DNA from: Desulfofustis sp.
GTDB taxonomy: Bacteria > Desulfobacterota > Desulfobulbia > Desulfobulbales > Desulfocapsaceae
Direction of reading: 5' to 3'
NCBI GenBank assembly: GCA_022340565.1
Contig: JAJDNR010000027.1
Span: forward strand, 1-47,278
Length of the DNA: 47,278 nt
Part shown: positions 26,063 through 34,083 of the stretch, one piece after another
Layout of the letters: each line of letters opens with the position of its first letter
Numbering within the stretch: position 1 is the first letter of the stretch
The notes under the pieces: model-generated
Told to the model about the DNA's origin: nothing
The model's input: the letters and a program-made list of their open reading frames with translations, nothing else
Databases searched by the model: none
Position numbers and translations under genes: made by a program

Positions 26063-26548
26063 ATGGTAACACGCAGTGATGTGAAGGATATCGTAATCCT
26101 CAGCTACCTGACCGATGACATGATCCAGAAACTGCTGCCGGAATTCGAGCTGCTCAGGTATGCGGAGGGGGAGATCATTTTCCGCCGGGGAGACCGCGCC
26201 AACCAGTTCTATTCGTTGAAACGGGGCAAGATTCTGCTGGAGCATCGGGTGTCGGAAAAAGTCACCATCTCCATGGGAACGGTCAAGCCGGGATACTCCT
26301 TCGGCTGGTCGGCGCTGCTTGGTGACGAAGAATTCTCGGTCGATACGATCTGCGGCGAACCTTGCGAAATCTTGAGAATCCGAGCCAAGACCCTGTTTGC
26401 GCTGATCGACCAGGATTACGAGATGGGTTACCGGCTCATGCACCGGCTCCTGCACATGGTGCGAAGACGGCTCGACGCCCGCAGCGATCTGCTGATCAAA
26501 GTCATCACCGACCACCCGGACATAAGTCCGCTGGTTCAGGGGGGATGA
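26063..26548 (+). CDS. Stand-alone cyclic-nucleotide-binding-fold protein
   Basis: 161 aa. The beta-roll fold (about 20-130) is clear: ILSYLTDDMIQKLLPEFE, YAEGEIIFRRGDRANQFYSLKRG and GYSFGWSALLGDEE. There is no C-terminal HTH, unlike CRP/FNR. The phosphate-binding cassette is degenerate: GE is replaced by GW, and the Arg that contacts the cyclic phosphate is not at its usual place (EEFSV there). Real cNMP binding is doubtful. It starts 13 bp after the third antiporter subunit and is probably the last gene of that operon, so a regulatory role for the antiporter is likely but unproven. Confidence 0.85.
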   Translation: MVTRSDVKDIVILSYLTDDMIQKLLPEFELLRYAEGEIIFRRGDRANQFYSLKRGKILLEHRVSEKVTISMGTVKPGYSFGWSALLGDEEFSVDTICGEPCEILRIRAKTLFALIDQDYEMGYRLMHRLLHMVRRRLDARSDLLIKVITDHPDISPLVQGG

Positions 26549-26642
26549 CGGCTGAATTACCTGCTTGATTTGACGATAGATAGCGTTAGACTGTAAGGTA
26601 CATTTCGACCGGGCGCGCAGCCGGCTGATAGAATGTTTATGC

Positions 26643-27335
26643 ATGCATCCCATGGTGAATCTGAAGATCCCCCTGTTGCTGGTAACCCTGCTGTCGATCG
26701 GTGGGGCAGCCGCGTATCATTATTATCACCTCTCCACACCGCTTGAGGACAGCGCAGCGGCGGATCGCAGCGAACCTGCAGAACCGGCGCCGCCGGCAGC
26801 AGCCGAGACCGAACCGCTGCCGGTGGATCTTTCCATGATAGCCGAGCGTAATCTCTTCGCGTCGAAGGAAACAGACGAAGGTCAAGCTGACGGTACCGAT
26901 TCATCGGCAGCGGTGGAGCCGACCACCCTGGCCGTGGCCCTGATGGGAACGGTTACCGGCATCGAAAACGATCACCGCGCGATCATCTACGACAAACGAA
27001 AACGAACCCAGGAGATGTACCGCGAGGGAGACAGTCTTCAGGGCGCCCTGATAACTGACATCAGCTACGGCAAAGTGATCATATCCCTGAACGGCAAAAA
27101 TGAGTTTTTAGACATAGCCGAGGCCCGCAAGATCAATGTGCCGCAGGTCAGTAAACCGGGGGCGGCCGATACCGTTCGGAGGGTTGCTGCGCGACCGGCG
27201 GGCGGCTCGGGCGCCCCGGCCCAGGTTCAGTCGCCGACCAGGGCCGTTCCGACCAACCCCAACGCCGCCCGGGCCCGCCAGATCCGTGCCTACCGCAGCA
27301 GGACACTGCCGGTGAGGAATGGAACTGCCCAATAA
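26643..27335 (+). CDS. GspC-like type II secretion inner-membrane protein
   Basis: 230 aa. One N-terminal transmembrane helix (about 8-24), a Pro/Ala/Glu-rich linker, then a GspC homology region (about 55-165): the AERNLFA motif, LAVALMGTVTG, and IIYDKRKRTQEMYREGD. The C-terminus is a Pro/Ala/Arg-rich tail rather than a PDZ domain. GspC normally links the inner-membrane platform to the secretin. No other secretion genes are in the window, so this is an orphan or its partners are elsewhere. An alternative start is ATG 26652. Confidence 0.75.
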   Translation: MHPMVNLKIPLLLVTLLSIGGAAAYHYYHLSTPLEDSAAADRSEPAEPAPPAAAETEPLPVDLSMIAERNLFASKETDEGQADGTDSSAAVEPTTLAVALMGTVTGIENDHRAIIYDKRKRTQEMYREGDSLQGALITDISYGKVIISLNGKNEFLDIAEARKINVPQVSKPGAADTVRRVAARPAGGSGAPAQVQSPTRAVPTNPNAARARQIRAYRSRTLPVRNGTAQ

Positions 27336-27398
27336 ACGGTGATGTCGGCCCGGAGGGAAACGACGATGGTCTGTTAAGACCGGCAGGACCACCTGGAG

Positions 27399-27551
27399 GT
27401 GAGCCTGACCTCGAAACAGACCTTCAGGGATGAGATGGGAGGCTTCTGCCGCCAGTATCAGCAGGTCATCGTGCAGACCCAGCAAGCCTGCGAATACCCC
27501 GGAATTGCCTGCAGAAACGACGACGGCATGTGGCGCGTGCCGCGCCGATGA
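27399..27551 (+). pseudogene. Remnant of a 17 kDa surface-antigen C-terminal domain
   Basis: An open segment of 50 codons from GTG 27399 encodes FCRQYQQ, then Q-rich residues and ACRNDDGMWRV near its end. This matches the C-terminal pattern of the 17 kDa surface antigen/glycine-zipper lipoprotein family, which ends with a YCREYQ segment and an ACRQPDGSW segment. The signal peptide and glycine-zipper part are missing and an in-frame TAA lies at 27375, so it looks like a decayed fragment. It may alternatively be a short expressed protein. Confidence 0.5.
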
Positions 27552-27741
27552 ATTCCCCTTACCTATCATATCCTCCAAAGACGATCGCAACCGGTCGTTG
27601 TTGAATAATTTAATTAAATGTTAAAACTGCTCCTTCACAACCGCTCATCGAGGTCTTAGTTTTGTTCGACAGCACCGAGCGGGCCCCGCCGGCCTGCGCT
27701 CAACAATCCAGATGAAATGAACGAGCAAGGAGAATACCACC

Positions 27742-28464
27742 ATGAAATCAGTCATCATCGCGGTATGTCTGATGCTGGGTTTGGCATCACTGTCAGGCGC
27801 CGCCGAGAACCCCTTTGTGCAATTCAACGCGGATGTCGAAAAGGCCTATGCGGCCTACCGGAAAGCGCTGTTCCAGACGAACAAAAACGATGCCGCAAAG
27901 TCGGCGGAGGCCAATGACAGCTTCATCCGGCAATGGCAGCAGATAAGACAGACCTACGGCAGCAGTCCGCCCCAGGTATTCAGCAGCGACCTGAAATGGG
28001 AATCGACCTTATCCGCCGTCGAAGAAATCGCCCAAAACAGTGCCGATCAGATCAGGCAGGGCAACCTCGCCGAAGCACACGAAACCCTTGAAGCCATCAG
28101 GGATGAATTGACCGATCTGCGCAAACGGAACTCGGTGATTGTCTTCAGCGACCACATCAACAACTATCACCGGGTGATGGAAGCATTGCTCACGGGCGGC
28201 TTCACCCCGAACACCATCGATGAACCTGCGGTTTCCAGAATTCAGGGGCAGCTGGCGGTATTGAACTACCTCGCCGGCGCCATCAGAGAAAACGCTCCCC
28301 AAGCGTACCGAGAGAACCAGCAGTATCAGCAGCTGGAAAAGGGGCTGTTCGAATCGCTGGCGGCACTGAAAACGGCTGTCGAAAGCAAAGATCCGGCGGC
28401 CATGAGCAAATCCATCAATATGCTGAAACCGGCGTACGCCAAACTTTTCCTGAATTTCGGGTAA
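27742..28464 (+). CDS. Exported helical protein of unknown function
   Basis: 240 aa. A clear signal peptide (MKSVIIAVCLMLGLASLSGA) with cleavage likely before AENPF predicts a periplasmic protein. The mature part is almost entirely amphipathic helices rich in Gln, Glu, Asn and Ala (for example a FIRQWQQIRQTYG segment), with two halves of similar helical character. No cysteines, CxxCH or metal motifs are seen in the mature part. AAGGAG sits upstream of the ATG. I do not recognise the family. It is separated by about 190 bp from the antigen remnant and stands alone. Confidence 0.8.
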   Translation: MKSVIIAVCLMLGLASLSGAAENPFVQFNADVEKAYAAYRKALFQTNKNDAAKSAEANDSFIRQWQQIRQTYGSSPPQVFSSDLKWESTLSAVEEIAQNSADQIRQGNLAEAHETLEAIRDELTDLRKRNSVIVFSDHINNYHRVMEALLTGGFTPNTIDEPAVSRIQGQLAVLNYLAGAIRENAPQAYRENQQYQQLEKGLFESLAALKTAVESKDPAAMSKSINMLKPAYAKLFLNFG

Positions 28465-28780
28465 CAGGGCGGCCGTCCGGCAGGTCAGAGGATGCGATTC
28501 GATGGTTGGCTCGCAGATTCGTTTCTGCCACCGTTTCTACTGTGGATGGTTGCGTCTTTTTGTTTAGTATTTAATTTATTTCCATCAAGGCACATACGCT
28601 GCCATATCACCTCCCGGGTGATGCGGCCTCCCTTGTTCAATACCCTTGAATCAGCGGCATCACCCGGATCTGCATCATTGAAGGCGGTACCGGATCGGAT
28701 CGGTCGGCGAACTGAAGGTACCGCATGACAGAGAGACCGTTGCTCAGGAGGCTTTGAGGTTTCGATCAAGGAGGTGCACT
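28465..28780. other. Intergenic region with a distant inverted repeat
   Basis: 316 bp with no supported gene. It contains an AT-rich block at about 28555-28580 that may carry the promoter, and one perfect 8-bp inverted repeat listed separately. Confidence 0.5.
28684..28724. repeat. 8-bp inverted repeat upstream of the alpha-CTD/HTH gene
   Basis: GCGGTACC (28684-28691) and GGTACCGC (28717-28724) are exact reverse complements separated by 25 bp. It lies 56 bp before the start of the next gene and could be an autoregulatory site or leader hairpin. Confidence 0.35.
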
Positions 28781-29155
28781 ATGCCGCATATCAGATTCAA
28801 GGATAATCCGGACAAGAGATACCCGTGCTCGATGCGACTGATTAGAATCTGCAGCGACAATCGAATCAACCGGGTTGCCGATTTTTCCAGGATGACCCGG
28901 GATGACCTGCTGTCTCTGCCGGAGTGCGGGAAAGCCACGGCCTTGCAGGTCAGCAGGATTCTCAAGGACAACGGCCTGGATTTCTGTGAGAATATCGATA
29001 AGCGGAAAATAAAAGACCCGTCTCAGAGAAACCGGCTCATCTCTGAACTGGTGTCCAACGGACAGAGCTACCGGAAAATCGGCGAACGGATCGGCATGTC
29101 AGCGTCCAGGGTTGCTCAGATCTATAAACAGCACGCATCTGCCGACAACGCCTGA
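28781..29155 (+). CDS. Small protein joining an RNA polymerase alpha-CTD-like domain and an HTH
   Basis: 124 aa. Residues 17-66 align without gaps to the C-terminal domain of RNA polymerase alpha: SMRLIRIC resembles the TVRSANC helix start, then MTRDDLLSLPECGKA matches the TEVELLKTPNLGKKS stretch, and LKDNGL the closing helix. Arg19 and Gly50 correspond to the alpha residues Arg265 and Gly296 that contact DNA; Lys298 is replaced by Ala. Residues 82-117 form a HTH (LISELVSNGQSYRKIGERIG, then MSASRVAQIYK) like sigma region 4 or LuxR-type helices. The start is fixed by AAGGAGGTG at 28768-28776. A DNA-binding regulator is inferred. Confidence 0.75.
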   Translation: MPHIRFKDNPDKRYPCSMRLIRICSDNRINRVADFSRMTRDDLLSLPECGKATALQVSRILKDNGLDFCENIDKRKIKDPSQRNRLISELVSNGQSYRKIGERIGMSASRVAQIYKQHASADNA

Positions 29156-29261
29156 GCCCCCAGGGTCAGAGGCTGGCCCGAAAAACCTATTTCGGGAATC
29201 CGCGCCCGGTGCAGCTCATTACCCGCGTGGACCGTACCGGCGATTTCATCGTTCACATCAA

Positions 29262-29726
29262 TCATTTCAACACACCCGGCCAGTTCGCGTCGCCCTTCTC
29301 GATGTTGCCGGGGATGTCCGCTTCCCACCTTTGTTTGATCTCCATGTTGTAGTTGAGATACAGCTTGCCGTCGACGATGCTCCAGGCATTCTGGGGATCC
29401 ACCCCGGCAGTGGTGCCCTGGGAAATGGCCCAGGCGCAATATCCGCCGTAGCGGGGCGCATATTTTTCCGGATCGGCCTTGAATAGCTCACGGTTCTCGT
29501 TGCTAGAAAACCACCAGGTGGCACCTTTCCAGTCAAGCTCGAAGCGAGAGGATCCCTCAACCGACCTGCCCTCGGTGTGAAAGGCAACCGGATCGTAGCC
29601 CTTGATGGCTATTCCCCGCAAGTTCGTGTAGATCTCTGATTTTGCCTGGACAGGCACGGGTAGCGCAACGCTGAGCAGCAGCGTTACGATGACAGGAAGT
29701 GGCATGATTACCCGTCTGAAGTTCAT
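29262..29726 (-). CDS. Exported YHS-domain protein
   Basis: 154 aa. A signal peptide (MNFRRVIMPLPVIVTLLLSV, continuing to VQA) precedes the mature protein. The YHS core reads IKGYDPVAFHTEGR, WWFSSNENRELFKADPEKYAPRYGGYCAWA and VDGKLYLNYN; this exported YHS subfamily may bind metal through the His and Cys residues. The ATG at 29726 is preceded by AGGAGG; a longer frame upstream would hide the signal peptide. It is convergent with the alpha-CTD/HTH gene. The physiological role of these proteins is not known. Confidence 0.88.
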   Translation of the reverse strand: MNFRRVIMPLPVIVTLLLSVALPVPVQAKSEIYTNLRGIAIKGYDPVAFHTEGRSVEGSSRFELDWKGATWWFSSNENRELFKADPEKYAPRYGGYCAWAISQGTTAGVDPQNAWSIVDGKLYLNYNMEIKQRWEADIPGNIEKGDANWPGVLK

Positions 29727-29912
29727 GATCTTTCCTCCTGCTGGTTGAAAACGGCCGGCATGGACCATGACAGCCGCCATCACCGGGAACCAGTGTGCTG
29801 CGGCCGTGACCTGCTTACAAGGTAATGACTGGAATCGATTGTGGTAGTGTCTGATGGATGGGTCGAGTTTCGTCGCTGGAGATGACGATCAGCGGGTCAA
29901 AACTCATTCATT

Positions 29913-30068
29913 TCAGGAATTATAAATTTCATCAACCAGGTTTCCAAACCATGCAGGTCTCTCTGAAACAACATAGATCAAAATAAGAGCCGTAAAAGGT
30001 ATCGGAATAATCATATCCAACAAGGCGAGCACTGATATCCAGATCATTATTTTTGTCTTTGTCTTCAT
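29913..30068 (-). CDS. Small membrane protein
   Basis: 51 aa. It has a basic start (MKTKTKIM) and one long hydrophobic stretch, or a helical hairpin, broken by IPIPF (about residues 8-33), then VSERPAWFGNLVDEIY. The pattern of a DMIIPIP break followed by an aromatic WF and acidic tail gives the impression of a conserved short inner-membrane protein family, but I cannot name a function. Start at ATG 30068, preceded by AAAGAGAAT. Its codons are AT-richer than the neighbours, in line with the AT-rich region it begins. Confidence 0.65.
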   Translation of the reverse strand: MKTKTKIMIWISVLALLDMIIPIPFTALILIYVVSERPAWFGNLVDEIYNS

Positions 30069-30144
30069 AATATTCTCTTTTAAATCTGATAGATCATTCA
30101 GGCTTCCTTGATACATTGCCGTTTCGGCCCACAAGCTGCAATGC

Positions 30145-30201
30145 GCATAAAAATTTTATCCTTCAGATATCACATCCATATCTGGGGAAAATTTTTATTG
30201 C
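30145..30201. repeat. Long AT-rich imperfect hairpin
   Basis: ATAAAAATTTT (30147-30157) pairs exactly with AAAATTTTTAT (30188-30198), and inside it CAGATAT (30164-30170) pairs with ATATCTG (30178-30184) around a 7-nt loop; two or three further pairs can form between them. A GC pair at each end extends the outer arm with one bulged base. It could be a palindromic repeat element or an RNA structure upstream of the small membrane gene. Confidence 0.6.
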
Positions 30202-30524
30202 AAACCTTCATCTTGCACCAAAATCCCGATTTTTCAAGTTAGTTAATATACCACACATGCGGGCAATTGCGCCAACCGACGTACATACCGGCGCTGTATC
30301 GGCAATGACCGCACGTTTTCAATATTTCCGATTTTATTGTGAGCTGCGACCAACTGCTCGAATGCGTTTCATTAACACGACCCTCAAGCTATGCAGCGAC
30401 GCTATCTGCCGCTGCCGGAGGGGAAGCCGGCTCAATGAGACGGCTCAGCGACCAGCAGAAAGCCTGCCGAAGCCATTTTAGCCACACATGAACGCCACGA
30501 GTCGTAAGCCATTGAAAAATGGAA

Positions 30525-30551
30525 TTGACACAGACTAATTATCTATATTAA
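30525..30551 (+). promoter_or_regulatory. Candidate promoter of the thiolase operon
   Basis: A perfect TTGACA (30525-30530) is followed after 15 bp by TATTAA (30546-30551). The operator-like element begins six bases later. The spacing is short but the AT-richness and position favour a promoter here. Confidence 0.45.
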
Positions 30552-30557
30552 TTAATA

Positions 30558-30580
30558 TTAACTAATATAAAATATTAATC
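30558..30580 (+). promoter_or_regulatory. Operator-like element shared with the XRE-cupin promoter
   Basis: 23 bp beginning TTAACTAATA and ending AATC, matching 20 of 23 positions of the element at 35985-36007. Here it lies just downstream of the candidate -10, a repressor position. The likely binder is the XRE-cupin protein encoded at 35394-35936, by inference. Confidence 0.6.
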
Positions 30581-30707
30581 ATACAGCCTGTTTCCATGAG
30601 AAACTCTCCGCCAATTCATCCCTGAGGGCTTTTCCGGGGCGCTGTGCCCGGCAGGTGGATTTTCCGGGCATGATGAACTGGTAAACACCGGACGAGAGGA
30701 AGGTGCC

Positions 30708-31814
30708 ATGGGCGTTGCAGTGTTAGGAATGGGCATCTGCGGCTTCACTCCCACGTCGACGGGTCTGTCGTATCGTGAGATGATAGCCAAAGCTGCTAAA
30801 ATGGCTTACAGGGATGCGGGCGTCACGGTAGACCGGATAGACGGTGCCGTATCTGCAGAAGAAGACTTTCCCTCCGGCTATTCGATAGCCGACGAGTATG
30901 TTCCCGATCAGCTCGGCATGGTGCGCAAACCGGTGTACACCATCCCCGGCGATTTCATGCATGCGGTTGCATCGGCAGCCATGCAGATCGAGACCGGACG
31001 CTTCGATATCCTGGTCGTCGAGTCCTACAGCAAGGCCTCGAATATTTTGACCAAAGACGAAATGGTTCGATTCGCCTTCGATCCGGTCTTCAATCGCTTC
31101 GGCCTGTCGCCGCACTGGCTGGCAGGACTGGAACTCAATTCCTTCCTGAGCGAGACGGGATATACGATCGAAGAGGTAGCCGAAGTCGTGGTTAAAAATC
31201 GCGGAGCTGCCGTCGCCAACTCGAACGCTCCCTATGGAGACAATTTCTCTGTTGATGATGTTATCGGCTCTCGTCCGGTTTCCCTGCCTCTGACGGAGCT
31301 GATGTGCGCCGGTTATGCCGATGGTGCGGTTATTGCGGTGCTGGGTACCGACCAGGCTGCTCACCGGTACGCAAAAAAGCCTGCCTATATCTCGGGCATC
31401 GGCTGGGGATCTGGTACGTCCATCCTCGAGCGCCGTGATCACAGTCTATCCATCGGTACAGCCATAGCCGCCGACCGAGCCTACAAAGAGTCAGGTGTTA
31501 TCGACCCGGCTCGGGAAATCGATGCCTTCTTTGTCTCCGACACATACGCGCATCGGCAGCTTATGCATATGGAAGCGTTGGGTGTCGGCGACAACCATGA
31601 TCAGGCTGTCAATCCGGATGGCGGCGTCCTGGGGGGCGGAGATCTGTTCGAGGCAACAGGAGGCGCCCGGCTCTACGCAGCGTTCTCGCAGCTGCGCGGT
31701 GAAGCCGGCAGATGCCAGGTGAATGCCGAGCGCGTTCTGGTGCACGCATGGCGCGGAGTCCCAAGCGATTCCTGCGTCGTGGCCATATTAGACAAGGCAA
31801 GGAGGGTGCTATGA
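30708..31814 (+). CDS. Thiolase-fold protein lacking classical catalytic residues
   Basis: 368 aa, thiolase superfamily: N-terminal VAVLGMGICGFTP, a helix AKMAYRDAGVTVDRIDG, and the C-terminal NPDGGVLGGGD block. The residue aligned with the nucleophilic Cys is not Cys (segment PGDFMHAVASAAM). The GHP histidine is replaced (GGD), and the second catalytic Cys is missing. It is thus an SCP-x/Ltp2-like or non-catalytic partner rather than an acetyl-CoA acetyltransferase. It overlaps the next gene by ATGA, implying a complex. AGGAAGG precedes the start. Expected role: part of an acyl-CoA carbon-carbon bond-forming or cleaving complex; inference. Confidence 0.85.
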   Translation: MGVAVLGMGICGFTPTSTGLSYREMIAKAAKMAYRDAGVTVDRIDGAVSAEEDFPSGYSIADEYVPDQLGMVRKPVYTIPGDFMHAVASAAMQIETGRFDILVVESYSKASNILTKDEMVRFAFDPVFNRFGLSPHWLAGLELNSFLSETGYTIEEVAEVVVKNRGAAVANSNAPYGDNFSVDDVIGSRPVSLPLTELMCAGYADGAVIAVLGTDQAAHRYAKKPAYISGIGWGSGTSILERRDHSLSIGTAIAADRAYKESGVIDPAREIDAFFVSDTYAHRQLMHMEALGVGDNHDQAVNPDGGVLGGGDLFEATGGARLYAAFSQLRGEAGRCQVNAERVLVHAWRGVPSDSCVVAILDKARRVL

Positions 31815-34027
31815 GTAATCGCGTAGCAGTTATTGGAGTGGGTATGACCAAATTCATGCGCCGGGCCCAGGAAGCGCCGGGCGAATTGGCAGCCCAGGCA
31901 GTGCGCATGGCCCTTGAAGACGCCGGCCTCGATATCGATGACATAGATGCCGTGACCCTTGGCACGGCCCCTGACGCTTTTGATGGTATCCACATGAAGG
32001 GCGAGCATCTGATCGCCGGCGCCGGCGGTTCGAACAAGCCATACATGCGCCACTTCATCGGCGGTGCTACCGGGGTAATGAGTCCGATTCACGGCTGGAT
32101 GCACGTTGCCTCGGGGAAATACAACAGCTGTATGGTCGTTGCCGAAGAGAAGATGTCGCCGTGCACGCCGCATCCGGCCGGCGCGTTCCTGACCATCTTC
32201 GACCGCGTCACCGAACAACCGCTTGAATTGACCCTGATCCATATCTTCGCCCTGGAGATGGCCCGGTTCATGCATGTGTACGGCTACAGCGAGCGAGACC
32301 TCGCCGAGGTGTCGGCGATGATCAAGCGCAACGCGCTCCACCACCCTGCCGCGCAAATCGCCATGGACCTGAGCGCCGATGATATCCTCAAATCTCCACT
32401 GCTTTCCTGGCCGGTCAAGCGATTGGATATAAGCCCGACCTCAGATGCCGCAGTGGCCATCGTGATGGTCAACGAACGCATGGCCCGCGCCCTGAAAAAG
32501 GCCCCGGTCTTCATCGAGGGCGTCGGCTTTCGTCTGGAAACCGCCTATTGGTGTGCGCGGGATCTCTGTTATCCCGACTATGTCGCGATGGCCGCAAAAG
32601 ATGCCTACCGGATGGCCGGTATCGTCGACCCGGTGAGAGACATTGATTTCTTCGAGCCTTACGATCCTTTCGATTACAAAGCGCTGCACCATCTCAACGC
32701 ACTGCTCCTCGACAAGACCGGACGGACCGTAAGGAATCTGTTTGATTCGGGCAGCCTGAGTCGTGAAGGCAGCCACCCGATGTGTCCTTCGGGGGGGGCA
32801 TTGGGCGTTGGCAATCCCATCGCTGCCACCGGACTCATGAAAATCGCCGAACTCTACTTCCAGCTCAGCGGCCAGGCCGGCAAGCGGCAGCTTCAGCGAC
32901 CGCTGCGCCGAGGTGTGGCTCAAGCCTGGGGTGATCTGATGCAGGCGGGTACCGTTGTGGTTATGGGGGCTGAAGGCGCTCCCCCGGTTACCTCATCGCG
33001 CTGGAATGATATGACCCGGGAGGATCTTCCAGGGACCCCCATCAAGTCTGTCGACGACGTGCCGGGTATCTCGGATGCCCCCGATCTCCGCTACGCCTGG
33101 GATAACGGCTTTGCCATATCGACCTATCTTGACGGCCTCAAAAAGGGCAAAATCCGCGGCAGCCTGGATACCCGTACCAACCGTATGATGGTGCCCGCAC
33201 GGCCGTTCTCGGAAATTGCCGATCTGGCACCGGTTACAAACTATTTCGACCTGCCGGATTCCGGCGTGGTCAAGACCTTCACCATATCCCACGTCAATTG
33301 GGACAGCTCTCCCCTGCCGAAGGGCACGGTAAACATATTCGCGGTAATTGCCCTTGACGGCATCAATGAGGATATGGGTCTGGTGCACAAGCTCGGCGAC
33401 ATCGATCCCAAGGATGTCAAGATCGGCATGCGCGTCAAAGCGGTTTGGAAACCTCAATCAAAGCGAACCGGCGGTATTCTTGATATTGAATACTTCGCGC
33501 CACTGGGAAGGAAAAAGGCCAATCTCGGAATGACACAGATCAAACCGGTGGAGGTAGATGTGCTGGCCATGTCTCAGAAGCAGGGCAAGATTCCGCTTTC
33601 GTACCGCTATACCGCCGGCGTGGGCGGTGGGAAATTCTACTCCGACCTGGCCAAGGGCAAGATCAGCGGTACCTACGCCGCCGCACGCGACGAGGTTATC
33701 ATTCCGCCGGCGATGTTTGATGAAGAAAGTCTGTCGATTCTCGATCCGGAAAAGGATGCCAGAGCGATCAATCCCGGATCCGGCTTTATCCGCTCCTTCA
33801 CCGTGGTCTACGAAGACCGCCAAGGGCGCCAGCTGGATAAGGAAAAAGTGGTCGTTCAGGTAGAATTTCCCGGCGTTACCGGTTCGATCTTCGGGATGCT
33901 TGAGGTGAAAAATGATGAAGACTTCGAAGAAGGTTCCCCGGTTACGCTGGTCAAGCCCAAGAAGGTCAACGGCCCGGACATGGTAACCTTCAGATTATCT
34001 TCCCGGCAGGTGGTATCTTCGTTTTAG
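31811..34027 (+). CDS. Thiolase-fold protein fused to two DUF35 OB-fold domains
   Basis: 738 aa. Residues 1-395 are a second thiolase-fold domain (VAVIGVGMTKFMRR, CPSGGALGVGNPIAATG); the nucleophile position is Gly (GGATGVMS) and GHP is GNP. Residues about 420-580 form a DUF35 OB-fold (GLKKGKIRGS, GVVKTFTISHVNW, IGMRVKAVWKP). About 600-735 form a second one (LAKGKISGT, SGFIRSFTVVYED, EGSPVTLVKP). Both lack the zinc-ribbon cysteines normal before the OB-fold. DUF35 proteins pair with thiolases in archaeal HMG-CoA synthesis, benzoylsuccinyl-CoA cleavage (BbsA/BbsB) and steroid side-chain retro-aldol cleavage (Ltp2/ChsH2). Fusion to two zinc-less copies is unusual. ATG 31811 overlaps the previous stop and follows GGAGG. 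Confidence 0.88.
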   Translation: MSNRVAVIGVGMTKFMRRAQEAPGELAAQAVRMALEDAGLDIDDIDAVTLGTAPDAFDGIHMKGEHLIAGAGGSNKPYMRHFIGGATGVMSPIHGWMHVASGKYNSCMVVAEEKMSPCTPHPAGAFLTIFDRVTEQPLELTLIHIFALEMARFMHVYGYSERDLAEVSAMIKRNALHHPAAQIAMDLSADDILKSPLLSWPVKRLDISPTSDAAVAIVMVNERMARALKKAPVFIEGVGFRLETAYWCARDLCYPDYVAMAAKDAYRMAGIVDPVRDIDFFEPYDPFDYKALHHLNALLLDKTGRTVRNLFDSGSLSREGSHPMCPSGGALGVGNPIAATGLMKIAELYFQLSGQAGKRQLQRPLRRGVAQAWGDLMQAGTVVVMGAEGAPPVTSSRWNDMTREDLPGTPIKSVDDVPGISDAPDLRYAWDNGFAISTYLDGLKKGKIRGSLDTRTNRMMVPARPFSEIADLAPVTNYFDLPDSGVVKTFTISHVNWDSSPLPKGTVNIFAVIALDGINEDMGLVHKLGDIDPKDVKIGMRVKAVWKPQSKRTGGILDIEYFAPLGRKKANLGMTQIKPVEVDVLAMSQKQGKIPLSYRYTAGVGGGKFYSDLAKGKISGTYAAARDEVIIPPAMFDEESLSILDPEKDARAINPGSGFIRSFTVVYEDRQGRQLDKEKVVVQVEFPGVTGSIFGMLEVKNDEDFEEGSPVTLVKPKKVNGPDMVTFRLSSRQVVSSF

Positions 34028-34083
34028 GAACTGCCCTCGCGAGGCCCGGGAAATAAATTCCCAGGGTATCGTGCCGATAAGAT

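Larger units (their letters stand above)
30069..30707. other. Long AT-rich intergenic region upstream of the thiolase operon
   Basis: 639 bp between divergent genes with no convincing coding sequence; a 121-codon open frame inside it has unusual composition and no recognisable features. It holds a long AT-rich hairpin, a TTAGTTAATA element at 30239-30248 (reverse complement of the core of the motif at 30558), and the thiolase promoter with its operator-like element. Confidence 0.55.

Noticed and set aside
30116-30481. Possible 121-codon gene in the AT-rich intergenic region
   Set aside because: It runs through the long hairpin, has no ribosome-binding site and no recognisable protein features.
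30708-31814. Acetyl-CoA acetyltransferase
   Set aside because: The nucleophilic Cys, GHP His and second Cys are all missing, so a standard thiolase reaction is unlikely.
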